From Lycium barbarum (taxonomy: Eukaryota > Streptophyta > Magnoliopsida > Solanales > Solanaceae): a stretch of 64,000 bases of DNA. A program made the position numbers and the translations under genes. Every line of letters starts with the position of its first letter. Position 1 is the first letter of the stretch. The stretch is taken from positions 60,975,821 through 61,039,820 of the forward strand of contig NC_083346.1 of the NCBI RefSeq assembly GCF_019175385.1, in the 5' to 3' direction. Shown here piece by piece: positions 1 to 11,208 of the stretch. A model generated the notes under the pieces. The model worked only from the letters and a program-made list of their open reading frames with translations. It did not search any database and was not told the DNA's origin.

Positions 1-1494
1 GCTACCATTCAGAATTCGGCAGTTCCGTCGCTAGTAGCGGAAGTAAAAGAGCGGCAAGGTGAGGATTCCAGGCTAATGCAGTACAGAGATACGCTCGCTC
101 AGAAAGAGGGGTCACCATTTGAGATTTCGGGAGACGGAGCCCTCCGATGCCGAGGCAAGCTATGTGTCCCCGATGTGGCAGACTTACGCCACCAGATTTT
201 GAGAGAGGCTCATTGTTCCCGTTACTCCGTTCACCCTGGAACGCCGAAGATGTATCATGATCTTAAGTCTATATATTGGTGGAATGGGATGAAGAAAGAT
301 GTAGCGGAGTTTGTAGCCCAATGTTCCAATTGCCAACAAGTAAAAATAGAACACCAAAAGCCGGGTGGCTTATTGCAAGCTATAGAAATCCCAACTTGGA
401 AGTGGGAAGTGATTAATATGGATTTCATTACAGGGCTACCTCGTTCTCGACGCAAGTATGATTCCATATGGGTGATTGTGGATAGACTCACTAAATCAGC
501 TCATTTCTTACCGATCAGGACGACCTATGTGGCAGAAGATTATACAAGGCTTTATGTTAAAGAAATAGTGAGACTCCATGGTGTCCCAGTGTCTATTATC
601 TCCGATAGAGGAACTCCGTTTACGGCCAAATTTTGGGAGTCCTTTCAAGGGGGTCTAGGGACCCAAGTGCGCCTTAGCACGGCATTTCACCCACAGACCG
701 ATGGGCAAGCTGAACGCACCATCCAGACTCTTGAAGATATGTTACGGGCATGCATGATAGATTTTGGGGGAAATTGGGATGACCATTTGCCACTCATTGA
801 GTTTGCTTACAATAATAGTTATCACTCCAGCATCCTAATGGCACCATATGAAGCTTTATATGGGCGAAAGTGTAGATCCCCGATTGGGTGGTTTGAAACG
901 GGAGAGGCCAAGTTAATGGGGCCCGATTTGGTCCAACAAGCCATAGAGAAAGTCAAGTTCATACGAGATCGGTTGTTGGCGGCTCAAAGTCGCCAAAAGT
1001 CTTATGCAGATAATCGTCGAAGGGACTTAGAGTTTCAAGTTAAGGATTGGGTGTTTTTGGAAGTGTCGCCGATGAAGGGCGTTATGAGATTTGGCAAAAA
1101 GGGGAAGCTTAGTCCCCGGTATATAGGGCCTTATGAAATTGTGCGAAAGATAGGCAAAGTGGCCTATGAATTAGACTTACCTCCAGACTTGGAGTCAGTT
1201 CACCCGGTTTTCCATGTCTCGATGCTTCGGAAGTGTGTTGGAGATCCTACGAGGGTCGTCCCAGTGAATGATATTCAAGTGACAGAAAAGTTAACTTATG
1301 ATGAAATACCCATTGCCATATTAGATAGGCAAGTACGGAGGCTTAGAAACAAAGAAGTGGCCTCAGTTAAAGTTTTGTGGAAAAATAATAATCGAGAGGA
1401 AATGACATGGGAAGCGGAAGAAAATATGCAATCCAAGTACCCGCATTTATTTCAGCCCTTGGGAGAAGTCCAAGATGAGAAGTCAAAATCATAA
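1..1494 (+). CDS. Integrase and chromodomain, C-terminal part of pol polyprotein (element A)
   Basis: The frame is open from base 1; the first ATG is at 76, but this is the tail of a longer polyprotein, so no start is claimed. Numbering from that Met, the zinc-binding HHCC module is H46, H53, C83 and C86. The catalytic triad is D116 (MDF), D177 (SDRG) and E213 (QAE), with exactly 35 residues between the second Asp and the Glu (DD35E). A GPY/F-like segment (RYIGPYEIVRKIG) lies near 348-360. A chromodomain follows at about 405-460 (ILDRQVRRLRNKEV, VKVLW, EEMTWEAEE, YPHLF). Integrase inserts the cDNA, and chromodomains of this class are thought to direct insertion to heterochromatin. No stop or frameshift is seen before the TAA at 1492. 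Confidence 0.95.
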   Translation, partial: ATIQNSAVPSLVAEVKERQGEDSRLMQYRDTLAQKEGSPFEISGDGALRCRGKLCVPDVADLRHQILREAHCSRYSVHPGTPKMYHDLKSIYWWNGMKKDVAEFVAQCSNCQQVKIEHQKPGGLLQAIEIPTWKWEVINMDFITGLPRSRRKYDSIWVIVDRLTKSAHFLPIRTTYVAEDYTRLYVKEIVRLHGVPVSIISDRGTPFTAKFWESFQGGLGTQVRLSTAFHPQTDGQAERTIQTLEDMLRACMIDFGGNWDDHLPLIEFAYNNSYHSSILMAPYEALYGRKCRSPIGWFETGEAKLMGPDLVQQAIEKVKFIRDRLLAAQSRQKSYADNRRRDLEFQVKDWVFLEVSPMKGVMRFGKKGKLSPRYIGPYEIVRKIGKVAYELDLPPDLESVHPVFHVSMLRKCVGDPTRVVPVNDIQVTEKLTYDEIPIAILDRQVRRLRNKEVASVKVLWKNNNREEMTWEAEENMQSKYPHLFQPLGEVQDEKSKS

Positions 1495-1700
1495 GGTATG
1501 GATGTTTTCCTTTTATGCTTATGGGTCGTGTGTGGCCAAAATTTTTCATGTTGTTATGATGTGGCCCTGTGTGGCATCGATATTATGGGTTGTTGTGACA
1601 GGTTGTTAGTGCCATGTTATAGGGGAAACTCTGGCGAAATTTTTATAAAATCCCGGGTGTTCTCGACATTCGAGGACGAATGTTCTTAAGGGGGGGAGAA
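1495..1700 (+). other. 3' untranslated tail and polypurine tract (element A)
   Basis: This is the non-coding spacer between the pol stop and the 3' LTR. It ends with the purine run TTAAGGGGGGGAGAA (1686-1700), the expected plus-strand primer of reverse transcription, directly against the LTR's TG. An inverted repeat ACATTCGAGGACGAATGT (1666-1683) sits just upstream and is shared with elements B, C and H. Confidence 0.85.
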
Positions 1701-4189
1701 TGTTACACCTCGGAAAAACTTCCATTGGTACGCAAGTGAATGAACTAGCGAAATACGAGTATCGGGTTAATGATGACTTAAGGGCATTTTGGGAAAGAGT
1801 TATAACGTCCCTTAGATTAGTATTGAAGTGTTAAACAAGTGTTAAGAAGGTTCCATGAGGATCGGAGATCAAACGAAGTGGCGAAACTAAGTTCAGTGAC
1901 TGATGAGTTCTACGGCTCATTATACGGACCGTATAATGTTATACGGACCGTATAGTGGACCGTAAAACCATCACAGTGAAGGTTGGTTGCTGGTGGAATT
2001 TTACGGTCAGTTATACGGACCGTATAAAATTTATACGGACCGTATAACGAACCGTCGAATGGTCACAGTGAAAGGTTGCTCACTAGTAACGTTTTACGGT
2101 CAGTTATACGGACCGTAAAACTGTTTTACGGACCGTATAACGGACCGTCAAGTAGTCACAGTGAAGGGGTGCTGGGCAGACCCATTTCACGGTCTATTAT
2201 ACGGACCGTATAACCATTATACGGACCGTATAATGGACCGTATAATGGAACCCGGCAGTTCGGTGATGATTTAATAAATAAAGACCAAGTTCATGAAAAT
2301 CATTTCCACATTTCCTCTCTCTCTCTAAAACATCTCTCTACAACTTTTGTACAAGTTTTCAAGGGTATTAATCCATCAACCACATTAAACAAGTAAATCC
2401 AAGGTAGAAACCCATCAAGGATCATCTAAAGTCAAGAAACCCAAATGGAGAAAGACTAGGGTTTTACTCAAAGTGGAGTATTATCAACAAAAGCTTGTCC
2501 CTACAACTTCTAAGGTAAGATTCATGATTTTTATATGATGTTTACGGTATGGGAGAATTAAAATGCATGGATTGTAGAAAACATGGTCCACTAGGACATG
2601 AATGATTAATAGTGACGTTTTTGAGACATAGTTTGAATTGAATCATGATTGTTGTTGTATTGTGATATGAGTGTGTTATAAATGACGTTAAGATCATGAA
2701 ATAAACATTGTATATGGATGAACGAAGTTGGGTGTTGTGACCCTAAATAGGGACAAATGGAAGTGAATTGAGAATGTGGATAATGTAGATGATTAATGGC
2801 CATGGAAATGATATTATAAATGTGTTGTTGACGTTTGGGGTTGAATTATGATATGGACAAATGTTGTATAGATAAAGGAGATGCTGTCCAATTTTCTCTA
2901 GTTCTAGCCATGTGCACTAGTTATCGATACTAATGATAGTATGGCCTTAATGAAGGTAAAAACGTGAGCATCGAAGGAGTACGTGCAAGTGTAGAATAAT
3001 TCGACAAAGAGGTATGTAAGGCTAACCCTTCTTTCATAAGGCATGGTTCTTTGGCCAAACTCCTAATCCCTCTATATGAGCATGTTGACTACAAATGTTT
3101 CACATTCCGAGCTCATAAGCTCACTATCCTTGATTGGTACAACGAATGCGCTACGCACCTCAGGTGACGAGTAGGACTACGATATAGAAGTAACAATAAC
3201 GATAATGATAGTAATGATGATGGTGATAATAATGATGCTAAGAGTGCCTACGGGCTGTTATGCTCATACGTGCCCCTGAAGGGCTATAATGAAACCCCGA
3301 GCTTATAACGCCGGGTAGAATATATGGGTGTGAATATGTATAGAATATGTATACGATTTCGAAACGCGCGCACACATCTGCAGATGGTACGGATAACCCT
3401 GAAGCCTTGGTAGGGCCAGGTATGAGTAACATTGAGCCTTGGTTGGCCAAGTATGTATATGAAATACTGATCCAATGAGGTCGGGTACGCTATGTAAATG
3501 CCATGTATACGAAATGATTATGTATGTATATATATTATGTAAAAGAATGTGATGAGACTATGTATAAGAATACGAATGACGATGTGAGTAAGTAAGCGAC
3601 ATGATGATGATGATATTATTGTCTCCCCTCCTATGCTATTCCATATATTGTTCATTATGTTGTATATCAATGTTAATCATGCTTTACATACTCAGTACAT
3701 TCTTCGTACTGACGGCCTTTTGTTTGTGGACGCTGCGTCATGCCCGCAGGTGCACAGGGAGACAGACTTGACCCATAGCTGCCTATTTGAAGATTTCATA
3801 GAGAGCTCCATTTCCTTCGGAGCCATATCTTTTGGGTACTCATTCTTTTGTGTATATAACTATGGGCATAGCGGGGTCCTGTCCCGCTCATGATATGTCA
3901 TACTCTTAGAGGCTCGTAGTCATGTGTATGTGGGTAGAGATGTTTGGCCATGTCGGCCTATGTTTTGTATATCTTTTGTTGGCCTCGTCGGCCTTGTATA
4001 TTTGACATGGCATAGATGCCCATGATATGTTAATTGATGATGATCGTCCAATGGGACTAGCTTGATTAATGATTTAAAATGCATGAAATGAATTATGGTT
4101 CACCTAGATGTTATGATATGCATGATAACGGGGTGCCCGGGTGGGGTAGCACCGGGTGCTCGTCGTGGCCCCCTAGTCGGGTCGTGACA
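1701..4189 (+). repeat. 3' LTR of element A
   Basis: This 2,489-bp LTR runs from TGTTACACCTCGG at 1701 to GTCGTGACA at 4189. In order it holds a U3 palindrome array (1893-2252), a TATA-like TTAATAAATAAAG (2271-2283), a CT-rich leader, a splice-donor-like AAG|GTAAGA at 2515, and the conserved double hairpin (3680-3755) that recurs in all other LTRs here. No gene is seen; short reading frames within it are chance. Confidence 0.93.
1893..2252 (+). repeat. U3 array of TTATACGGACCGTATAA palindromes in about 92-bp tandem units
   Basis: The 17-base motif has perfect 8-base arms around one central A and occurs with variants about ten times. It is embedded in longer units starting TCACAGTGAA at 1971, 2063 and 2156 (spacing 92 and 93), with a degenerate unit before them. 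The array lies upstream of the TATA-like box, where an enhancer would be expected. Confidence 0.88.
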
Positions 4190-6632
4190 CTAATGCTCCA
4201 GCGGTATTCATGGATCTGATGAATCGGGTATTTCGGCCTTTTCTGGATATGTTCGTGATTGTGTTTATCGATGATATTTTGATTTATTCACGATCAGCAG
4301 AGGAGCATTCAGATCATTTGACAACAGTACTTGGCATTCTTCGGCAACAGAAATTATATGCTAAATTTTCCAAATGTGAATTTTGGTTAACGTCTGTGGC
4401 ATTCTTGGGGCATATTGTCGGAGCAGATGGTATTCGGGTATATACGCAGAAGATTGAAGCTGTGCAGAATTGGCCCAGGCCTACTACACCGACAGAGGTA
4501 CGCAGTTTTCTGGGGTTAGCTGGATACTATCGAAGGTTCGTGGAGAATTTTTCTTCTATAGCAGCACCACTGACGAAGCTTACTCAGAAAGCAGCGACAT
4601 TTCAGTGGACTGATGCCTGCGAGCGCAGCTTCCAGACGTTGAAAGAAAAATTAATTACAGCACCAGTATTAGCTCTTCCAGAAGGATCGGACGGGTATGT
4701 TTTCTATTGTGATGCCTCTTGTATTGGGATAGGTTGCGTATTCATGCAGCATGGTCGAGTCATAGCCTATGCTTCTCGGCAGCTCAGACCGCACGAGAAG
4801 AATTATCCCACTCATGATCTTGAGTTAGCCGCGGTGATTCATGCTCTGAAGATTTGGCGGCATTACTTATATGGGGTCCACGTTGATATTTATACGGACC
4901 ATAAGAGTCTCCAGTATATTTTTAAATAGAAAGAACTAAATTTGCGGCAGAGAAGATGGCTTTAATTATTGAAAGATTATGACGTTGATATTCTATATCA
5001 TCCTGGGAATGCCAATGTAGTAGCGGATGCACTTAGCCGCAAGTCCATGGGCAATTTGGCTGATGTACAACCTGGTAAGAAGGACTTGGTTCATGAAATT
5101 TATCAATTAGCCAGCCTTGGAGTTCGTTTGGCAGATTCTGGAGATACTGCGATTTCTGTTCGGGCAGTTGCTGAATCATCAATTATAGAAGAGGTAAAGC
5201 AGCGTCAGTTTGAAGATCCTATTCTGGTCCAGTACAGGAATGTGGCCCTTAATAAAGAAAAGACTCCGTTTGAAATTTCGCCTGAAGGGGTATTATTATA
5301 TGAAGGCAGATTTTGTGTACTGGATGTTGCAGGCCTACGGCGACAAATCATGGGCGAGGCGCATAATGCACGGTATTCTGTTCATCCTGGTTCCACTAAA
5401 ATGTATCATGATCTTAGGTGTTTGTATTGGTGGGACGGTATGAAGAAAGATATTGCTGAGTTCGTTGGCCAGTGCCCGAATTGTCAACAAGTTAAAATTG
5501 AACATCAGAAGCCCGGTGGATTATTACAGGAGATGGAAATTCCAGCCTAGAAATGGGAGATGATTAATATGGATTTCGTTGTTGGGTTACCGTGCACTCC
5601 ACGCAGGTATGATTCTATTTGGGTTATTGTTGACAGATTGACGAAATCAGCCCATTTTCTCCCAGTCCGGACTACTTATTCGGCTAAGGACTATGCTAGA
5701 TTATACATCAGAGAGATAGTCAGACTTCATGAGGTCCCTGTATCTATTATTACTGACCGAGGTGCCCAGTTTACGGCAAATTTCTGGAGGTCATTCCATG
5801 AGGGATTAGGGACTCAGGTGAGCCTTAGTACAGCATTTCATCCTAAGTCCGACGGGCAGGCCGAGCGCACTATTCAGACGCTGGAAGATATGTTGTGGGC
5901 CTGCGTTATTGATTTCAGAGGCAGCTGGGATGATCATTTGCCGCTAATTGAATTTGCTTATAATAACAGTTATCACTCCAGCATTCAGATGGCACCGTAC
6001 GAAGCACTTTATGGCAGAAAATGCAGTCTCCGATTGGTTGGTTCGACGTGGGCGAAACTAAATTAATTGGGTCAGATGTGATCCAGGAAGTAGTAGATAA
6101 AGTGAAACTTATTCGGGAGCGATTATTGGCTGCACAGAGTCGACAGAAGGCATATGCCGACAGACGACGCCGACCATTAGAGTTCCAGATTGGCGACTGG
6201 GTATTTCTGAAAGTGTCGCCTATGAAGGGTGTTATGAGATTCGGTAAGAAGGGTAAGCTGAGTCTGCGGTATATCGGTCCATATCAGATCATTCGGAAGA
6301 TAGGAGAGGTCGCCTATGAGCTAGACTTACCATCCGGTTTGGAGGCAGTACACCCGGTATTCCATGTATCCATGCTTCGGAAATGTATTGGTGATCCTTC
6401 CAGAATATTCCCAGTGGATGATATTCAGGTAACGGAGCATTTGTCTTATGAAGAGCAGCCTATAACTATTCTGGATCGACAGGTAAGGAGACTGCGCACT
6501 AAGGAAGTGCCTTCTGTTAAAGTCCTGTGGCGCAACAACAACCGGGAAGAAATGACCTGGGAGGCGGAGGAGGAGATGAAGAAGAAATATCCCCATTTGT
6601 TTCCTACGCCCACAGGTAATCTATACTTTTAA
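4190..6632 (+). pseudogene. RT (partial)-RNase H-integrase-chromodomain, decayed pol of element B
   Basis: RT starts at NAPAVFMDL and includes the catalytic [10 protein letters not shown] motif. RNase H follows ([30 protein letters not shown]). Integrase has the zinc module (HPGSTKMYHDL ... CPNCQQ), DFVVGLP, ITDRGAQFTA and QAERTIQTLE. A chromodomain ends at YPHLF near 6612. The frame is broken by TAG at 4927-4929, TAA at 4963-4965, TAG at 5548-5550 where relatives have Trp, and a one-base deletion near 6028 in the KCRSPIGW motif. The product cannot be made as one protein. The tandem duplication begins inside this gene at 5041, just after the ALSR motif. Confidence 0.93.
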
Positions 6633-6759
6633 GATTGTTATATTGATTGACGAATGAATTATGTGTGCTATCTATGAAAAGAGACTCCCCCGTTATGCTT
6701 ATAAGACCTTATAAGACTAATTTAACATTCGAGGACGAATGTCCTAAAGGGGGGGAGAA
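6633..6759 (+). other. 3' tail and polypurine tract (element B)
   Basis: The short non-coding spacer ends in CTAAAGGGGGGGAGAA against the LTR start at 6760. The inverted repeat ACATTCGAGGACGAATGT at 6725-6742 is identical to that of element A. Confidence 0.82.
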
Positions 6760-9664
6760 TGTTATGTCCCGTGTTTTCGCATAATTGGAAATTTAGAAAT
6801 AATTGTGACTTGTATGTTGTAAGGCAATATTTTGATTTTCGTTAATATGCCTATGTGTTTATGAAAATATTGGCGCGAAGATATCGGGGAAAGCTAAGGG
6901 CGAAAATGGAATTTAGGAAATTAGTTTCGGGAATTACAAAACGAGATTTCTAACGAATTGGGCTCAACAAAAACTAATGAAAATTGAGGCCCAAAACTAT
7001 AGGGGTGGCCGGCCAAGAGGCCATGGCCCAACCCACTTATTGATCATATGATGGTCATGTGATTAACTTAAGGGAGCAATATTATAAGTTCATGATAATC
7101 CATAGAAGCTTCATGAAACCAAAACAAAACAAAACAAAAAAAAAAAAAAAAGCAATCACCAAACAAGCTTCGGCCAAACCCCTCTTCAAGAACAAAAAAA
7201 AAAAAAAAATCCAAGCTTTGATTCTAATCTTAAAATCTTGTTCTTCTCATATTCGTAATATATTCAAGACGCTCTTCGACGTGATATAATTGGTTTGGCA
7301 CAAGAGCGACGTTTGTGGCGGGTCGAAACTTGAAGGAAAAGGTGAGAATTCTTCCTCTTTTGTGTTATGGAACAAGTATGAATATTATAAGGATTTGAAA
7401 TAGACGAGAATTACCTAGTTTTGGTATGTATGTGTGAAGCCGTGGGTGTGTGTGATGAATTTGGCCGTGAGCCATCACATAGTCAAGGGAAAGTGAATTA
7501 AATTCTATTTAGTTCGTTAGTTGCGTCGTTGTGGCATTTGTGACGTAAACTAAGGTTTAATGACTTAAGTCGACGTTGAAGTTGCATGTATGTCGTTATT
7601 GGAAATTATGTGTTTTAATAAAGTTATTATGTAATCTTGCTAGTAAAGGTCTAAAGTGAGAAGTAATGTTGTTGCTAATGAATTTGGATGAAAACAATGC
7701 GAGTTGGTAGGTTTGTCGCATTTGTTGAAGTTTCGGATAGAATATGGAAATTGGCGGCATACTTGAATCCATGTATATTGCTTGGGACGCTATTGAAATA
7801 CGTTTGAATAACCTTGAATGAGTAAATGAATATGATAATGTTGATATTAGTTTGATATTGTGGAGTTTGAATGGAAGTTGTCGCCTTAGGTAGAAAGGAA
7901 GAATATTGATGTTAGAACTTATTTTGTTGTGATTCTTGATTCATTTGGTATTGTTGGGTTGTTGTTGTCGAGATATTGAGCCGAGCTAAGCCTCCGGGAT
8001 GTTATATGTATAGGGGAAGTGCTGCCGAAATTTCGGTAGACAAATATAAAGTTAAATGAATTCTTGAAGTCTTGAAATTCCTAATTGGTAACTTTGACCA
8101 TTTGTAGATTCTGAGCGAAACGGGATTTGAGTTTTGACTGGCGTAAGACGCTTATAAGGTATGTAAGGCTACCCATTCCTTCTTTTGGCATGTCTTAGGT
8201 ATACTAGGTCGATATTGGAGCCCCGAGGGCAATTCTGTTCATGGAAATCCGAATTTGAAATTGAGTACTATTCATTAAATTGAATTGAGCTATAAAATCC
8301 ATATTTTATCAAAAAGTAATCAAAGGTCCGAGATTTATGCAAATGTAATCGAATCGCTTTGAAACTTCCATGTATGATTCCATAGACCCCGAATGCCCGT
8401 AATTCATGTCCGCCACCTCGACTTGACCTGAGGTGGGCCCGCTAACCCCGAGATTCCTTTGTTTACTCTATTAGGCTCATTTTTGTATAACGTCGGCAAA
8501 GAATCTTTGTTTATGAATTTGGCTATCATAAAATAATATTTTGATTGCCATGATATTCTAAATCATATTTTGTGCTATGAATATCATTTTGGAAATACTA
8601 TTGTGAAATGAGCCCCGTATTGACCGATAAATTAACATATGATTTTATTAAGTTTCAAAAGGTGTTTTAATATATAAATTGCATTGTTTGCTCACGACTC
8701 TGCTCGTGCCCTTATTATGACTTCGTTCACCGGTTCCCGGGCCGGCTATGGTTCGTGCGCGCTATGATAAATTCGGCCGTATGCTGTGTTACGGTTCCCG
8801 AGACCTCGCCATAGGGCCGGGTTCCGTTTGGAGTTATGCTGTGATATGGCTGGTGATATGTTATGATGATATGTTTATTCGGGGAGGTACGGAGATTTGA
8901 ACCTTCTGGTGTTATGCTGTGTGTGGCACCAGCGTCGGAGTGGTGACCACGTTCCTGAGCTTTTGCATGATTTTATCTGCATTATGTATATATGTTTTCA
9001 GTACAGATTTTGATATACCGTTCAGTATTCCCCTTTTGTATCCTGTTTGTGTTCAGTTGTGGCTTATATTTCTGTACTCTATGCTTTACATACTCAGTAC
9101 ATCTTTCGTACTGACCCCCTTTCTTCGGGGGCTGCGTTTCATGCCCGCAGGTACAGACGCCGGTGATCCCACACTGTAGGCTCCACTTTCTGTTATTTCA
9201 GAGTGCTCCCCTTTTGATCCGGAGTCCATTTTTGGTACATACATCTTTTTCTATGTATATATTTCTGTATATCTGACTATTTGGGTACGGCGGGGCCCTG
9301 TCCCGTCGTATGTCTTTGTCTTGATGTATAGAGGCCTGTAGTCATATATGTGGGTCGAGGGTCCTATGTGTGTCTATTTTGGCTACGATCTGTGTCTTAA
9401 TGCGGTTCGTCCGTTATGGTGGCCAAGATGGCCCTTATGTTTATATTTGTACATATGACCGGCGATGTGCATTCCGCCGCTCCCTTCTATTTGGATATGA
9501 TATTTTGGTACGCGTTACCGCTTAAGACGAGTTTTGATTTAAATTATGTTTAAAATGGCTATTATGAAATTTGAGCTAAGTTTGGGTTTGATAACTGGAT
9601 ACCTGAATCGGTCTGGGTGCCCAAGTAGGGTGCCAGTCGCGGACCACGGGGCTGGGTCGTGACA
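6760..9664 (+). repeat. 3' LTR of element B
   Basis: This 2,905-bp LTR runs from TGTTATGTCCCGTG to GTCGTGACA. It differs from A's LTR over most of its length but keeps the shared modules: donor-like AAG|GTGAGA at 7342, the inverted repeat CCACCTC/GAGGTGG at 8412-8440, and the double hairpin at 9081-9157. Two 16-base A-runs (7136-7151 and 7201 region) are the only places where it differs from its duplicate at 25292. No gene is seen. Confidence 0.92.
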
Positions 9665-10738
9665 CTTATAATATATATTCCAACAACACCATACTAATAT
9701 CATTGTCTTCCATACATGTAAGAACATAATATTCAATTTACATAAACCTCAAAAACAAGTCTCCAACTTCTACAACTCCACTAAACTCATTAAGCTTTTA
9801 TTAGCAATATAAAATCCACACACTAACAACCAAATTAGCAATAAAATTTGTTCACCAACCCTTCACGATACAACAAATATACACGACTATACACATGCTA
9901 TACATCACACGGCCAACATCATGCACACATAGCTACAACCTCACAAAATCATCCAACTTCCATTACTAACATAGCATTCACTACAACAACAACCAAACAC
10001 TAAATAAAATAATTAAAACATGATTCCTACATACACATAGGCATACACGGCCACACACCCATATTCTTGTTCTTCATGAATTTTACTCACTTTTGCATAC
10101 TACAACATGCATAAACATCCATAACATATAAGAAAAGAGTTTCACCTCACCTTTTTCTCCACTTCTTCACTTGACTAGAATTGAAAACTTGTATGATTAT
10201 GGGTTTTTCTTGCTTCAATAACAACTCTACTTTGTTAAGGACCCTCCACTTGGTAGAAAATGATTTTTGAAGGAATGTTTTTGTCAATTTTCTTGGGAAA
10301 TTTTGTCTTGGCCGAGAGGCCCTTGAAGCTTCTTCTTTTCTTCTTTTTTTTTTCTTGAATTGTCTAGAAGATTGTGGAACTAGTTAGAAGACTTGGTCTT
10401 CTTTTAATATCATGGATTTTAATCCAACATGGGCTTGGCCCATCAAGAAGGATGGATAGCCAACCTTGGCCCAAAAAAATCAAGCCCACTTTTTTTTTTT
10501 TGTACTTCATGACAAATTTTAATTTTTCCAATTTCCAAATTTGCCCTTCGTCTTCCTCCATAAATCCACGAGTCATATTGCGAATTTACCTTTTCGCCCC
10601 TAGCCTTTCTTATCATTTCCACTCCTAAACTTTTCATAAGCAACTCATATGCCAAACAAAACAAAAATAAGGTCTTGCTTGTTGTCTTCCCGCGATTGTC
10701 TTGAATTTTCCGATTACACAAAAATGCGAGATATAACA
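9665..10738 (-). repeat. 3' LTR of element C, partial
   Basis: On the minus strand it starts TGTTATATCTCGC at 10738 and stops at 9665, where element B is inserted. It corresponds base for base, with about 1% substitutions and small T-run changes, to 17692-18766 in C's 5' LTR. It carries the donor-like AAG|GTGAGG with the intron side starting at 10150. No gene is seen. Confidence 0.92.
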
Positions 10739-11208
10739 TCCTCCCCCCCTTTAGAACATTCATCCTCGAATGTTAAACTGGCCTCATAGTGTATCATAAT
10801 ACTTCGGGGAGGTCTCCTTCGTAGACATCTCACATGTCGCTTAACATATCCATTTTAGGAGCTTAGGTTGCCTTTATGTCGTAGGTCAATTGAGTTAGCT
10901 CCGAACGCTGGTCCTGCGTTAATAAGTCCCCCTTATTGGATCTTGAATCGTCATAGTCCATTTTAGGTCTAACATGTTCTCCCCCGCACTACCTATATCA
11001 CATAATATGGGACAAGTTGGGGGTCTTAGCAGTTTTCAAAACGCCCGCGTAACACGTATTTTCTTTTAATTACAATTCTAACCTCTGCAATCCCTAGTAT
11101 TCGTCTTTTTACCTTTGTATATGGCTACTTTTGTCCTAAATTTCCTGAATTCCTAATACGTTCAGTAATACAAGGAATGGTGCATGATAAAGCAAAATCC
11201 AGTTCAAT
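10739..11208 (-). other. Polypurine tract and non-coding 3' region of element C
   Basis: On the minus strand a purine run (10752-10739, AAAGGGGGGGAGGA) abuts the 3' LTR. It is preceded by the inverted repeat at 10756-10773, which has one change from the A and B version. The remaining 430 bases hold no recognisable pol remnant. They may be residual untranslated sequence or sequence acquired when pol was lost. Confidence 0.75.

Larger units (their letters stand above)
1..4189 (+). mobile_element. Element A: 3' part of a Ty3/gypsy chromovirus
   Basis: The element enters from the left edge. It shows the end of pol (integrase plus chromodomain), a polypurine tract and a full 3' LTR ending in TGACA at 4189. 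The base after it resumes an RT reading frame (NAPAVFMDL...) belonging to element B, so A inserted into B's RT gene. The 5-bp target duplication should begin at 4190 (ctaat), but its partner lies outside the window. The visible reading frame is undamaged, which makes A the least decayed coding element here and probably among the youngest insertions. Confidence 0.93.
4190..9664 (+). mobile_element. Element B: Ty3/gypsy chromovirus, 3' portion
   Basis: B begins inside the RT palm domain because element A is inserted there. It continues through RNase H, integrase, chromodomain, polypurine tract and a complete 3' LTR. Right of its LTR comes CTTAT (9665-9669), then sequence matching position 17692 onward of element C's other LTR. 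B is therefore inserted in C's 3' LTR, in opposite orientation. In the uninterrupted C LTR the site reads AACCTTATAATATA, which fits CTTAT as the target duplication. Confidence 0.92.

Noticed and set aside
7059..7289. A-runs at 7136 and 7201 as tails of SINE or retroposon insertions
   Set aside because: They lie in element B's LTR leader with no flanking target duplication and no SINE body; simple A-rich leader sequence explains them.
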